A stretch of 22,302 bases of DNA from Cryoendolithus antarcticus (Eukaryota > Ascomycota > Dothideomycetes > Cladosporiales > Cladosporiaceae): contig NAJO01000121.1 of assembly GCA_002077065.1 (NCBI GenBank), positions 1-22,302 of the forward strand, written 5' to 3'. Both the position numbers and the translations under genes were made by a program. Each line of letters opens with the position of its first letter. Within the stretch, counting starts at the first letter, position 1. A model generated the notes under the pieces. The model was not told the origin of the DNA, ran no database searches, and was given only the letters and a program-made list of their open reading frames with translations. Of this stretch, positions 9,574 to 18,801 are shown one piece after another.

Positions 9574-10665
9574 TAAAGCCAAGATCTTTCTCCTCTGCTG
9601 GGGCGCATCCTCTTCGAACTACAACAGCCTGCCTTCGATCCCGAACTCACCGCAGAAGACGTCGAAGTCCAGATATTTGATGCTGCGATCCATGACAGTC
9701 ACGAGAGGGATGGAGACTATCTTGGTATTCTTCGAATACACGCTGACAACGTATCGGCCCAAGCAGTGTGCGTGAGAGAGGGTCAGCATCATGATAGCAT
9801 CGTTATTACTCGAGACCCTGATACTAATCGGCAGACGCGAAGCTTCTCGAAGATTTGCATGTGCTATTATCGAAGCGAGGCGACTATCGAGACCTTTGCA
9901 AGAGCGCATTGTTCCCGAGATCGTCCTTCATATCAAATCTCGAGGCAGAAAGTCACTCAGGATCCGGTCCCGGAGTCATGGGCTCATATTCGCCACTACA
10001 TTCGCCAATTAGCGTCTTGGTCAAGGACTTCCAAGCGTGTGGTAATAATGGCCAAGACCTCTCCTCACCTGTTAGAAGGATACGAACTTGCGTACGTCGG
10101 TAAAGGTTTAGATTCATCTTCGTGGGTTTCTATCCTGACGACGGACTTTCGAAAAGCTATGGATGATGTATGTCAGAGCTTGCACGAGAGACTTCTAGGT
10201 CGTGGAACTACGGCCACAAGACTGGGCGCAACGAGTGCTGCAGGCATTACCCTATTCCTCGGAAACGCAGGCACCACAGGTCTGCTCCGACCGCCCACAC
10301 GGAGATCTTAATGCTGGAATACTTCTACCTCAAAAATCTCGATTTTGCTAGTGGCGATCGCTATATCGGACGCAGCAAGCCATCGTGTTACTGTTGCGAG
10401 ATGTACATGAAATCCCATCCAGCGCATGTTATGGCTCGCCCATGTCATGGTAATGCCTGGCCCAAGGAGCCCACCGCTAGCGATTAGCGAGGGGCCCGAC
10501 ACTCACATGAAACACTCCTCGATTATTCTGCGTAAAGTGCTGAATCGGCTGCATGACGATATTCGGACGCATATCCTACCGGATGCATTTCATGGACAAC
10601 GCGGCTTGGATTCGACGACGGGGTTTTCACAGTCAGTTCAATCTGGCGTATGGTTGCCGTGGTAG
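9574..10665 (+). pseudogene. OTT_1508-like deaminase family relic
   Basis: Resembles the fungal family of predicted zinc-dependent nucleic-acid or nucleotide deaminases (Pfam OTT_1508_deam type). A frame open from 9574 to 10311 carries the helical N-terminal region, with HIRHYIRQLASWSRTSKRVV and LLEGYELAYVG near 9985-10100. A different frame (10170-10487) carries the catalytic end: HTEILMLEYFY at 10296 (family norm HAE, so Ala to Thr), GDRYIGRSKPSCYCC with Cys codons at 10386, 10392 and 10395, then a SHPAHVM stretch. A third frame (about 10450-10665) continues with a C-terminal helix (SIILRKVLNRLHDDI). Zn-ligand His and Cys and the catalytic Glu are still there, but at least two frameshifts, near 10165-10260 and near 10450, break the gene. 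I see no conserved introns that would repair it. Family assignment rests on the KPxCYCC and H-x-E spacing from memory. Confidence 0.6.
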
Positions 10666-11053
10666 TGCAATGCGACAATAAGAGTGCTATCTCACCACAC
10701 TGCTAAGACCAGCGCGGCGCAGGTATCGGTAGGGCAAGGAAAAGCAGGAGACGTGAGTCTGAACTGTGCTAGATAGTGCTCGTCCCAGCATTCTGTCCGC
10801 ATGCGTGCTGATACACCTGCCGCGATTGGTTCGAAAACGTCGCAGGCCGAATTATCTGGCCGGAACACTTGCGCTCCTGAAGACCATTCAGCATACAACG
10901 ATAAGTGCTGTACATGCATCTGGTTTCCCGAAACAAACCCGTCGGTATTCGAGCTTACATTGCCCTTCCGTAAGGTCAACGTAGTGATCGACAGGACTTG
11001 CATGCACTCCAGAATGTAGAAACGAACCACTATATAGCATTGCTCGTCGTCAT

Positions 11054-11088
11054 GTCCGGCACTGTCTTAATTAGACAAAATGCCGGAC
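11054..11088. repeat. Perfect 8-bp inverted repeat with nested inverted repeat (hairpin)
   Basis: GTCCGGCA at 11054-11061 pairs perfectly with TGCCGGAC at 11081-11088. Inside, TGTCT (11063-11067) pairs with AGACA (11073-11077) around an AT-rich loop. The stem could form in DNA or in RNA from either strand. No T-run follows it and no neighbouring gene explains it. Confidence 0.6.
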
Positions 11089-11904
11089 CCATCACTCAAG
11101 TCTTCTTCATGGACGGAGTGCCGTGCCACTGGGATGGTAGCAGCCGGTGGACATGGAGGAATGGGACTTGGAACAGAATTGAAACTCGTCTTGGTTTAGC
11201 CGTAGACTTACGGAGCCGATCGGAGCAACCAGATCCACTTGCCTCTTCGCGTCAGGCGGCATCACGAGTGTCCTGATCTTGAAATTTGGGCCGGGCCAGG
11301 CCGCGTTAGGCTGCGCCTAGTCGTCTACATTATCGTCAACGCCCTCGTTGTACGCATCAGACCCTGCTCAGGCGCGACCGCTTGTTACGCTCTCCTCCAA
11401 AACGCGCCAGCGACCTGCTGGAGTCCGGCTCCCTGGAGTGTTGCCTCCACTGCGAATCCTGCGGATCATGTTCGCGAAGTCGACAGGAACCTGTGAGACT
11501 CGTGGGCTCTGGACCGAGTCATGAGAGAAGCTGAATTGTAGTCGGCCCCTTTGGAACTTAAAGTTGTCTTCGCCATGGTACGCAGAAGCGTCCAGTATAC
11601 TATATGTTACGTGGGCTGGCTAGGCAACATATGTCCGCATGGCAGGCAGATGAGAAGGCAGACAGCTCCATTGAGACCACCATAGAACGAAACCAGCGGC
11701 ATGCCTGATCTAAGGCTCGCCGCTGCTACGGTCTGTGTACTCTTGGAAGCGACCACACACATCAAGAGATTCCAGTGCGAGGTGCTACATGTTACAACGG
11801 CGTGCGGTTGACAACAGATCCTGGGGAGCAGTGCCCCGCCTGCGCTAGCCTCTCACAAAATCCGTCCAAATTTGCGAGAATTGCCACTTCGCACGGCATG
11901 CGCC

Positions 11905-11952
11905 GATTAACCTCATCTGGCACGCGCGGATTAACCTCATCTGGCACGCGCG
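11905..11952. repeat. 24-bp tandem duplication
   Basis: The unit GATTAACCTCATCTGGCACG plus CGCG occurs twice in perfect tandem (11905-11928 and 11929-11952). Being a multiple of three it leaves overlapping frames open (VPDEVN.R on the minus strand), which inflates a chance open frame there. Confidence 0.85.
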
Positions 11953-12409
11953 CTGTCGATCGATCGTTTACACCCTCATTTCCCGTTCCTGCGCTCCTTT
12001 GACATAGCATCAACGAGCAAGCTGGATACTGGTGTAGACGTTGTGATAGCGTGTTTTCCCCTGCCCAGCCTCCATAGATCTCCCCAATGCTATGTTCTAA
12101 TGGGAAGCTGTGATCGTTACCCGAAAACCTCGTCAGCCTTATTAGATGACGATTGTTGCACATCTTCAGCTATAGGCCAATATGAGCAGCTGGCCTAAGT
12201 CTAGGCGTTCGTTCCGGACTCCCGTCGATCGACGACGCAAACTCCAAGCTACCTATTCTGACCAATGGAGTGCGTCTCGATGCGATGATTCAAACACCTC
12301 TCTGTCAGCGACCCTGGTTCATCTGATCGATGCAAGAGCTTGCCAGTCCTTGCGGGTGTTCGTGCAGGGAGTGATTGGGCGCTCACGCAAGTGCAGTCGG
12401 AAGGTCATT

Positions 12410-13460
12410 GCAAGATGATAGCAGTGGATCCTGGCGATCGAGTGCGTAATTGCTGCCGGTGACGCGATACCGCCTCTGATCATCTTCAAGGCACAACACA
12501 CCAACACAGCTTGGACACCAGCCCACGCGTCTCGCGATTGGCGGTTCTCGAGCAGCAACAGCGGCTGAACGTTTGACAGCCATCCGTACGAGCGGCTGAC
12601 TACTGGCTTTGAGTCAGGAACAAGGCCCAATTGACCAGAGTCACGCCGTCTTCTCATAATGGACGGTCAAGAACGCCACATCACGGTCAATGTAATCGCG
12701 CAATGCATGGAGCATGCGGTCGACCTATTGATCCGATCCCCTCACTGCTCACAAATCCTTCCATCACTAGACGTGAGCGTCTTCTCGCCACTGAAGCGCG
12801 CCCTCGCGTCGGAGACGGATTCTGTCGCCTGACTCGATGCCGGCCGAGTATCTCTTGTGAATGAACCCAGATGTACATCCGGGCGAGGAAGACGGCTCTC
12901 AATTCTTCGAACATCCAGAGCGGATGGCGAAATGCCAGGTTGGAGCTCTTAAGCCCAGTTGCGGTGCTAGACAAGCACCGTCCGGTACCTGCTTCCGCGC
13001 TTGTACCACCTCGTACACCCCCGATGCTGCAATCCTTAAGCTTCTTTTGCTGAATAGCTCTCCGTCTGGTGGTATGGAACTGGAGGAAGCCATGGCATTG
13101 TTCATTCCCGAGCTGAGGAAGCCTGGTGCTTGACATCGCCGGCCGAAAGGTTCGGGAAGCGAGTGACCGGCGTTCTTCAAATGAGACATAGCGAGGATGT
13201 AGTACTTCGTCGAGAACTTATCGAAGCGAGCGAGCTTCTCCGTAGTCGCAAGAATTGTAGATAGGGCAAAAGGGTCGCATTGTAGGGTAGGTTCGTGTTC
13301 AGTACGCAGGAAGTGTGGGGGACAGCAAAGCAAGCGGAAGGAAACGCAACGACAAAGCGAGGCCGGAGAACGACGCCCACTGCAGTTATTGATGTGTAAG
13401 TCAGTAGTGAGGAGGATGAAGATTGAGATCAAGCATAGTGATTCCGATTCTGATTTCATT
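12410..13460 (+). pseudogene. pogo/Fot1-like DDE_1 transposase relic (Tc1/mariner superfamily)
   Basis: Degenerate DDE_1 transposase, C-terminal two-thirds. Reading along the plus strand: ILAIECVIAAGDAIPPLIIF (about 12428-12487), DWRFSSSNSG followed by TGA at 12566 where family members have the Trp of GWTS, RRLLIMDG with the second catalytic Asp (about 12662), SLDVSVFSPLKRALASETD with the third catalytic Asp (about 12765-12820), TGA at 12830 in a usual A-R-L-D context, then after a frameshift near 12865 MYIRARKTALNSSNIQSGWR. Frame changes continue: NSSPSGGMELEEAMALFIPE (about 13048-13110), then GKRVAL, TAG at 13283 and GRFVFSTQEVWG, ending in an acidic tail near 13460. The helix-turn-helix/CENP-B-like N-terminus and first Asp are not recognisable. 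At least three frameshifts and several stops make it dead. Confidence 0.8.
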
Positions 13461-13500
13461 ATGGTTACAAGCAGCAGAGCACTGTGAAGTGATGAAAGTC

Positions 13501-13519
13501 GATGATAATAATGATGATC
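13501..13519. repeat. Short GAT/AAT simple repeat, possible LINE 3' tail
   Basis: GATGATAATAATGATGAT on the plus strand, i.e. ATC/ATT triplets on the minus strand, lies about 80 bases beyond the stop of the minus-strand LINE relic. Tad1/I-like LINEs can end in short simple repeats rather than poly(A), so it may mark the element's 3' terminus. The pogo relic ends just on the other side. Confidence 0.4.
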
Positions 13520-13597
13520 TCAATTCAGGCTATGCACGGAAACCGTATGAGCCATCCCTGAATGCTACCTAACAACACAATGAGCGTCGCCTTAGAA

Positions 13598-16470
13598 TCA
13601 TGACCCGAGAGAACGAGATAGTCTGCCAGTCTTATGAAGAGAACGAATGGATGCTCTGACGACCTTCAGATCAGGCTTCCAGCTCTCGCGCGGGCCGTCC
13701 AAAAGCTTGCGCGCCTTAGCGTCCTTACGACCGCTCCATCCTCCCAGCAAGTATGAAGCGTCCCCCCACCTATCACCTCCTACTTCCCTCAAGCTTTGCG
13801 AGCTTCAGCATAACGATCGCAGCGCAGCAGCACGTGTAGCACTGTCACGTCGCCGCGCCCGCACTCGCAAGCCGGGCTGTCCGCGAGCTTCTTCCTGAAC
13901 AGACAGGCGTTCAGCCCGCAGTGCTGCGTCCGAGCCTGCAACAGGATATAGGCCTTGTCGGAAGACAGCGTGCCATAGAGACGGAGCGTGTGGTCCCCCG
14001 ACCATTTCAACGTGTGGTGTTTCACGTAGATGTCCTCCTCATTCGTATGCAGGTTCTTATTCCGCTCTGTCCTGACCAAGCTCAGCACGCCCGACAGCTC
14101 GCGCACCGTCTTAAACGGGGCGGCTGTGAGAGCGCTGCCGTTGTCGACGACTGCATTTGCAGCCTCTTTGGCTTCTGCTACGCCTCGCATGCCTTGGTCG
14201 CTAGGGACGAGGAAGATAGTCGCCCGGCGAACGACACCTTCCATTTCTAGGATGGTGTCGGTGATTTTGTGCACCACTTCCCTTCCGCCCCTCACCTTGT
14301 GACCTTTCTCGATGGCTGGTGGTGCCTCTCTACTCATCATTGCTACGTAGACACGCGCTGTCTTGCGCAGCGCATCCCTTGCGTGTTCGAGAGCATACAG
14401 TTCGGCAGTCAGCTTAGCACTGGCAGGTGAGCACGTCGAAGTCTCCACAATCGCTGGGTGCTTGACCATGCCCGTCGTCATCCGGTATTTGATGATTGCT
14501 GCTGCACCACATTGCCCATGTTGCGTCTCCACAGCCGCATAGTACAGGTAAGTGCCCTGGAAAGGAAGGTAGCGACATAGCTGCACTGCTTCAACGGGCT
14601 CCAAATATTGTACTGATCCTTGCAGAGTCTGCCATGGCGGCATTACCCACGAGGGTCATTCGCTGATCCGTAAGCCCGTCTTCGGCTCCAGCTGTCCCTC
14701 GTACCTTCCATAAACTGATCTCAACGGACTAGGGAACGCAGAGCCTTGCAGTGCAAACCATGATATGCACCGCTGCAGCGGATGATCCGGCGCAAGGCTG
14801 CACAACTTGATCAAGTGGCTCGATACACGCTCGTGCAGTCTCTCACTCACCGACTGCAACCTCGCTTCGCTTTGTTGGACAAGCATCGCCACCGACCTGT
14901 ACGCCCGCAGGATCGATCTCGAAGAAAGTCGTAGTACCCCCTCAAGTGCGACTACGTGCCTTCTGACTCCATTACGTGACGGCGTATACCATGTCGATGC
15001 TGCGTAATCTGTCGTGAGCACTCCGGCTGCCGTGTACATTCGGCGCATCTGCGCTGGTCGGACAACATGGATCATTCTCAAAGCCATGCACTTACCGATT
15101 GCCTCTACCACAGCCCTACGACACGTGTTCCAGCCTTCGACAGGTATTGGCGCCACTCTCCCGTGCCCGCTTCTCAGCCCCAGGTAGCAGCTGCATCTGC
15201 AATGTGCGGGTGTTCTCTACCGCACTTACCTCCGTCACCCATGCGTTGCAGTCGTCGATGAAGCCGATGGAGACTTCGCTCTTATTGCTGCGGCCCTGTA
15301 CAAGGTTCGCATTGTAGAAGACGTACAGTATTGGAGAGAGAGGCGACCACTAAGGAGTCTCTGCGGGCTTGATCTCCTAGATTAGGGATTCATAGTCACC
15401 TACCACTACTGAAGCTTTCCGTCCGTTGCAGAAGCGTTCAATCCAGGCCACCAGGTCGCCCGGTGTCCTTCGCTCCCGTAACCGCTCAACAAGCATCGAG
15501 GAATGTACGCCGTTGAAAGCGCCTTGCACATCGAACGACACGAGAGACAGGACCCTGTAGGCCCGCCACTCTTCATGTATCTGCTTGACCAGCAGGCTGA
15601 GTGCTTGCACTGCCGACCTTCTTGGCCGGCCGCCGAAGTGGTTTTCCGGCAGCAGTCTATAGGTCTCGGCCAGGTAGGACAGTATTCTCGCAACTACTGC
15701 CTCGAGTCCCTTACTGATCGCCTCCAAAAGAGATATAGGTCTCTACGCCTTAGGCTTCGTGTAGTCTGGCTTGTTTGGTTTGCGCAGAACGACGATCTTG
15801 GCTTCACGCCACCGCTGCGGTATGTGTTTCAGGTCAAGTAAACCCTAATACAATTCCAGGACCCAACTGCCTAGCACCCGCCAAATTCCTTCCAGACATG
15901 AAACGTGATCTCGTCCAGACCGGGTGCCTTGTCAGACTTCGACTGCGTGATCGCAGCTTCAACTTCTTCGAGTGTCAACCTTGGAAGCTTGATCCTCAGG
16001 TGCACCTTCTTCCATACATACTCGTGTGGATCTGCTGCCATTCCTTGTGATCAGCTTTGGCCTCACTGGGGTGCTGTTGGTCTCGACGCACCGATATTGG
16101 TGGCATGTGAAAGAACGAGGTGAGGAGAAGGTCGGCCTCCTCTCGCTCCTCCGTCACTTCTCCATAGCCCATCTTGAACACCGGTATGCCGTGGTTTGTG
16201 CGGTTGGTTCTCGTGTATGCGTAGGCTTTCCAGTATTGCCACGATCACCCAACTTTGCCCTGTGCTTCCTCTTGCGTCGTTCGATCCTGTCCATATACAG
16301 CCGCCTGATGAGCCTGACCGTGGCGGCAGCTTCGACGACGTCCTCACCTCGACGTCTGATAGTGGTCGGATGGTTTCGTGCTGCACTTAACGAAAGCCGC
16401 AGCGTCATCAGCTCATCAATCCACCATCTGCTGACGTACGGCGACGGTCTTGCTCTGCCGACGTGCTCTT
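13598..16470 (-). pseudogene. Non-LTR retrotransposon (Tad1/I-like LINE) ORF2 relic: RT, RNase H, C-terminal zinc knuckle
   Basis: Reads on the minus strand, high to low coordinates. SRWWIDEL (about 16425-16440) is the endonuclease-RT linker. KAYAYTRTNRTNHGIP (about 16210) follows. RT begins LTLEEVEAAI and KAPGLDEITFHVWKE (about 15895-15975), then DYTKPKA, RPISLLE, LSYLAETYRLLPENHFGGRP (about 15620-15690), SFDVQGAFNGVH, WSPLSPILYVFYN and catalytic FIDD (15251-15262). After a deletion comes RPAQMRRMYTAAGVLTTDYA (about 15000-15070). The RNase H region is 13900-14600, with AELYALEHAR. Next is a cysteine cluster (CECGRGD, LHVLLRC) and a tail GDRWGDASYLLGGWSGRKDA ending at 13598. Damage: TAG at 15377 and 15350, TAG in KA-RPISLLE, TGA at 14656, and shifts near 13790, 15150 and 16200. 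About 60-80 residues after FIDD are missing, and the RNase H first Asp seems lost. The endonuclease domain and ORF1 are absent. Confidence 0.88.
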
Positions 16471-16894
16471 CTGGCTCCGTTCACAAACGACTCCAGCTTG
16501 TCCACAACCATATGCACCTACTGTACCCTCATGTTGCGCCGCGCTCTCCCTCTTCTGGATTGAGTATGGGCTTGACAGACGACATATCTCAAAAATACCC
16601 ACCGGATCCCGGGCTCCATTGATCGTCAATTCCTCAGGAACTTCAATGCAACTTGGTCATGCCAAGACTTTGATGGTGGTAGTAATCGAAAACTACCTCG
16701 CTGTCGCTGAACTTTGCCCTTCAAGTTCCAAAGCCTGTGCTATCCGCAATCGTGGGTTACTGTGTACCATTCTGCCCCAAACCTAAAGCGTTCCCAAGTC
16801 TCGTTTTTCACTACCCAGGGCACGGAAGAAAAACCGCGCAACAAAATCGCTAGCTACCAGGAAACTAGAGAGAAGCCCTCAACTCCCTTCACTC
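16471..16894. other. Spacer between LINE relic and RGS-LOV gene
   Basis: Contains the 3' flank of the RGS-LOV gene and the truncated 5' side of the LINE relic. No endonuclease motifs could be followed upstream of about 16470. No other gene was seen. Confidence 0.45.
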
Positions 16895-18801
16895 TCAAAA
16901 CGGCAGCCCGACCCTTTGCTCATTTCCAAGAGTGAGCACCACCCACTGCACCTCTCCCCGCTCATTCTTCAACGGCGTCCAATGCAGCACGAATTTCTCA
17001 AACCCCATGTACGGTCGCGCGCAGAGCTTCAGATCTAGACTGATCGGTTGGCCCATCTTGAGATTACTCTTGACGGCGGCTTTAAATTCGGATCTGACGG
17101 AGCCGGCGCCGTGGTTAGCGAGGAATCTGAAGATCTCACTGCCGACGGCTTGCGCTTGCTGGACCGTGCGGGCTTTGATGGGGAAGAGGAGGTCGAGGAT
17201 GCCAGAGGAGACGAACGTTATCAAATATGACGTGTAGTTTATGACAATCCACTTGAGAGGTTGTTATTATGGTCCTTTTATTTGGGAGAGAAGGGAACTA
17301 ACGTTTGAGTAGGCGGTGTAGAAGGAGTTCATCTGCTCCTTCAAGGATTTATCGCTTATCTGTTTGAGCAAAGTTTCTTCCGTGCCGGGAGCGCGAGCCT
17401 GAATACTATTTCGAGAGCCTATGCGGAAGGGCAGGGATTTCAGTATGGTTCTGCTTCGAGAAGATTGGGCGGTATGAAGCGACGGCGTCATCGCAGCTGT
17501 TTGATCTTCCTTGTCCGACTCATTCGACTGGGCCAAGATGCACAGGACGTCAGAGGCGCTGTGGATAGTGGTCGAGCAGTTGATCTGGCCTCCCAAGAAG
17601 AAGAGCAGCTTGCCGTGCTCGTCGAATAGTGGAGTAGTGTAGAGCAGATTCCAGAAAGGCTCGCCGTTCTTCTTGCGGTTGAGAAGGAGTTCTACGGACT
17701 CCTCGCGTTTGTCAATCGCGATTTTGAGTCGTTTCACCGCTTGCCTGTCGGTCTCCTGAGATTGCAAGAATCGGCAGTTCCGGGGTATGATCTCTGTTCT
17801 TTGGTATCCTGACACTTTCACGAAGCCATCGGAGGCGAATAAGATAGGGTTGTCTGCCTGACCGATATTAGCCTGAAGTCCGGATATAGTGATTATGGAT
17901 AGCAGACTTTGGAAGGATCCGTTAGAACGAAGCAATCTCCTAGACCGGCGTATCTGGATTGATCCTGCCCAAGAGCCTTTGCTGCACTGATGCTCATCTG
18001 ATACTGGACAAACTTTCTGTAAACGTCAAGATATACCAAATCTTCGATACGGCTCTGCGCGTGGAGAAAAATACTCTCAAGCGATGGCAGTGTCATCTTC
18101 AGCGCCGTCCTGATATCTGAACTGACTTTGCGGTGCTCCGTCTTCGTGAGATTGATTTGCGTTTCAGAACTCCCGGAAATGAACTCGTTGTGGATCTCAT
18201 AGACCAACTTTGAGACTACTTCAAGTTGCCCGCGGTAGCGGCTGACTTGAATCAGGAAATCCAGGTTTTCGCCGCATAGGCGTGAGCGCGCGAACTTCAG
18301 GAGTTGATGGGAGATAGTGGGATTGTTCAAGACGGTTTGGAAAGTCGACTGGCTGAAAAATTCGGGCAGCTTCTTGGATGAGAAACTATGCAGACCCGAG
18401 GTGGGGAGTTCATGCGAGACGATGGATGCTGAAGCGCCTTTCAGTGAGAAGGCTGACTCCCCGGATGGCGACAGAGCGTCTGTGTGCAATGGTATCATGG
18501 GTGCAGGAGCAACGTCGGCAAAGAAGTGTGTTGTATCCATTTGCTCTTGATGTAGCACTGGCTCTGGCGAGGATTCATCGTCGGTGGTAGAGCTCACGGT
18601 AGCATCGTCCGCGATTTGCGCAATGCCTGCGCCAGTGTACTTAGTGTCAGTCTCTTCAGCATCCAGCCCGTTTTCCAAGATGGCGGTTACACGCGAATCA
18701 AAAGTGCGAGCTTTCTGCATAGCGTGTGTGTGGTGGTCCTGGGTGTCAAAGGAGTCGTGTTCGGGAATGCTATAATCTCGGTACAACCTCTTACAAGCCA
18801 T
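16895..18801 (-). CDS. RGS-LOV photoreceptor protein (BcLOV4-type), three exons
   Basis: Predicted blue-light sensor joining a regulator-of-G-protein-signalling domain to a flavin-binding LOV domain. Model (minus): exon 18801-17908, intron 17907-17858, exon 17857-17303, intron 17302-17252, exon 17251-16895; about 601 residues. Start ATG at 18801 (MACKRLYRDYSIPEHD); an in-frame ATG at 18903 would add 34 residues that look like leader. RGS spans residues about 150-268 (FQTVLNNPTISHQLLKFARS ... YLDVYRKFVQYQM). LOV spans about 284-395: GLGDCFVLTDPSK, DNPILFASDGFVKVSGY, then RNCRFLQ with adduct Cys326 (codon 17776-17774), NRKKNGEPFWNLL and FFLGGQI with the signalling Gln389. A basic Ser/Arg/Lys stretch (SRSRTILKSLPFRIGSR) follows, placed like the lipid-binding amphipathic segment of BcLOV4. 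The C-terminal domain (WIVINYTSYLITFVSSGILD...) is PAS-like. No stops or shifts, so likely functional. Confidence 0.88.
17252..17302 (-). other. Intron 2 of the RGS-LOV gene, AAG acceptor
   Basis: 51 nt, phase 0. Donor GTTAGT reads from 17302 and the acceptor CTCAAG ends at 17252. It removes TAA stops between FYTAYSN and WIVINYTSY. Length is a multiple of three, so both exons share a frame. The acceptor position is less certain than the donor. Confidence 0.6.
17858..17907 (-). other. Intron 1 of the RGS-LOV gene, unusual donor
   Basis: 50 nt, phase 0, between the Lys of TDPSK and DNPILFASD inside the LOV core. Donor GTCTGC is weak. The acceptor GGTCAG ends at 17858 and GGCTAATAT is a branch-like site. 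Joining restores the standard LOV start. Confidence 0.75.

Larger units (their letters stand above)
10666..12409. other. Gene-poor spacer
   Basis: No gene can be supported. The longest open frames are about 110-125 codons (10692-11030 minus, 11792-12163 minus) and match nothing I know. A plus frame 10998-11276 contains a Trp-rich patch (HWDGSSRWTWRNGTW) but no identified domain. It holds the hairpin at 11054-11088 and the tandem duplication at 11905-11952. It may contain the eroded 5' half of the pogo transposase, which I could not trace upstream of about 12410. Confidence 0.45.

Noticed and set aside
10824..10840. GGTTCGAAAAC resembling a tRNA B box
   Set aside because: The last bases do not match the B-box consensus and no A box or cloverleaf is found upstream.
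10692..11030. 112-codon minus-strand open frame
   Set aside because: No recognisable motif, and it ends inside the flank of the deaminase relic. Not supported as a gene.
11792..12163. 123-codon minus-strand open frame with VPDEVN repeats
   Set aside because: The repeats come from the 24-bp tandem duplication and no domain is present.
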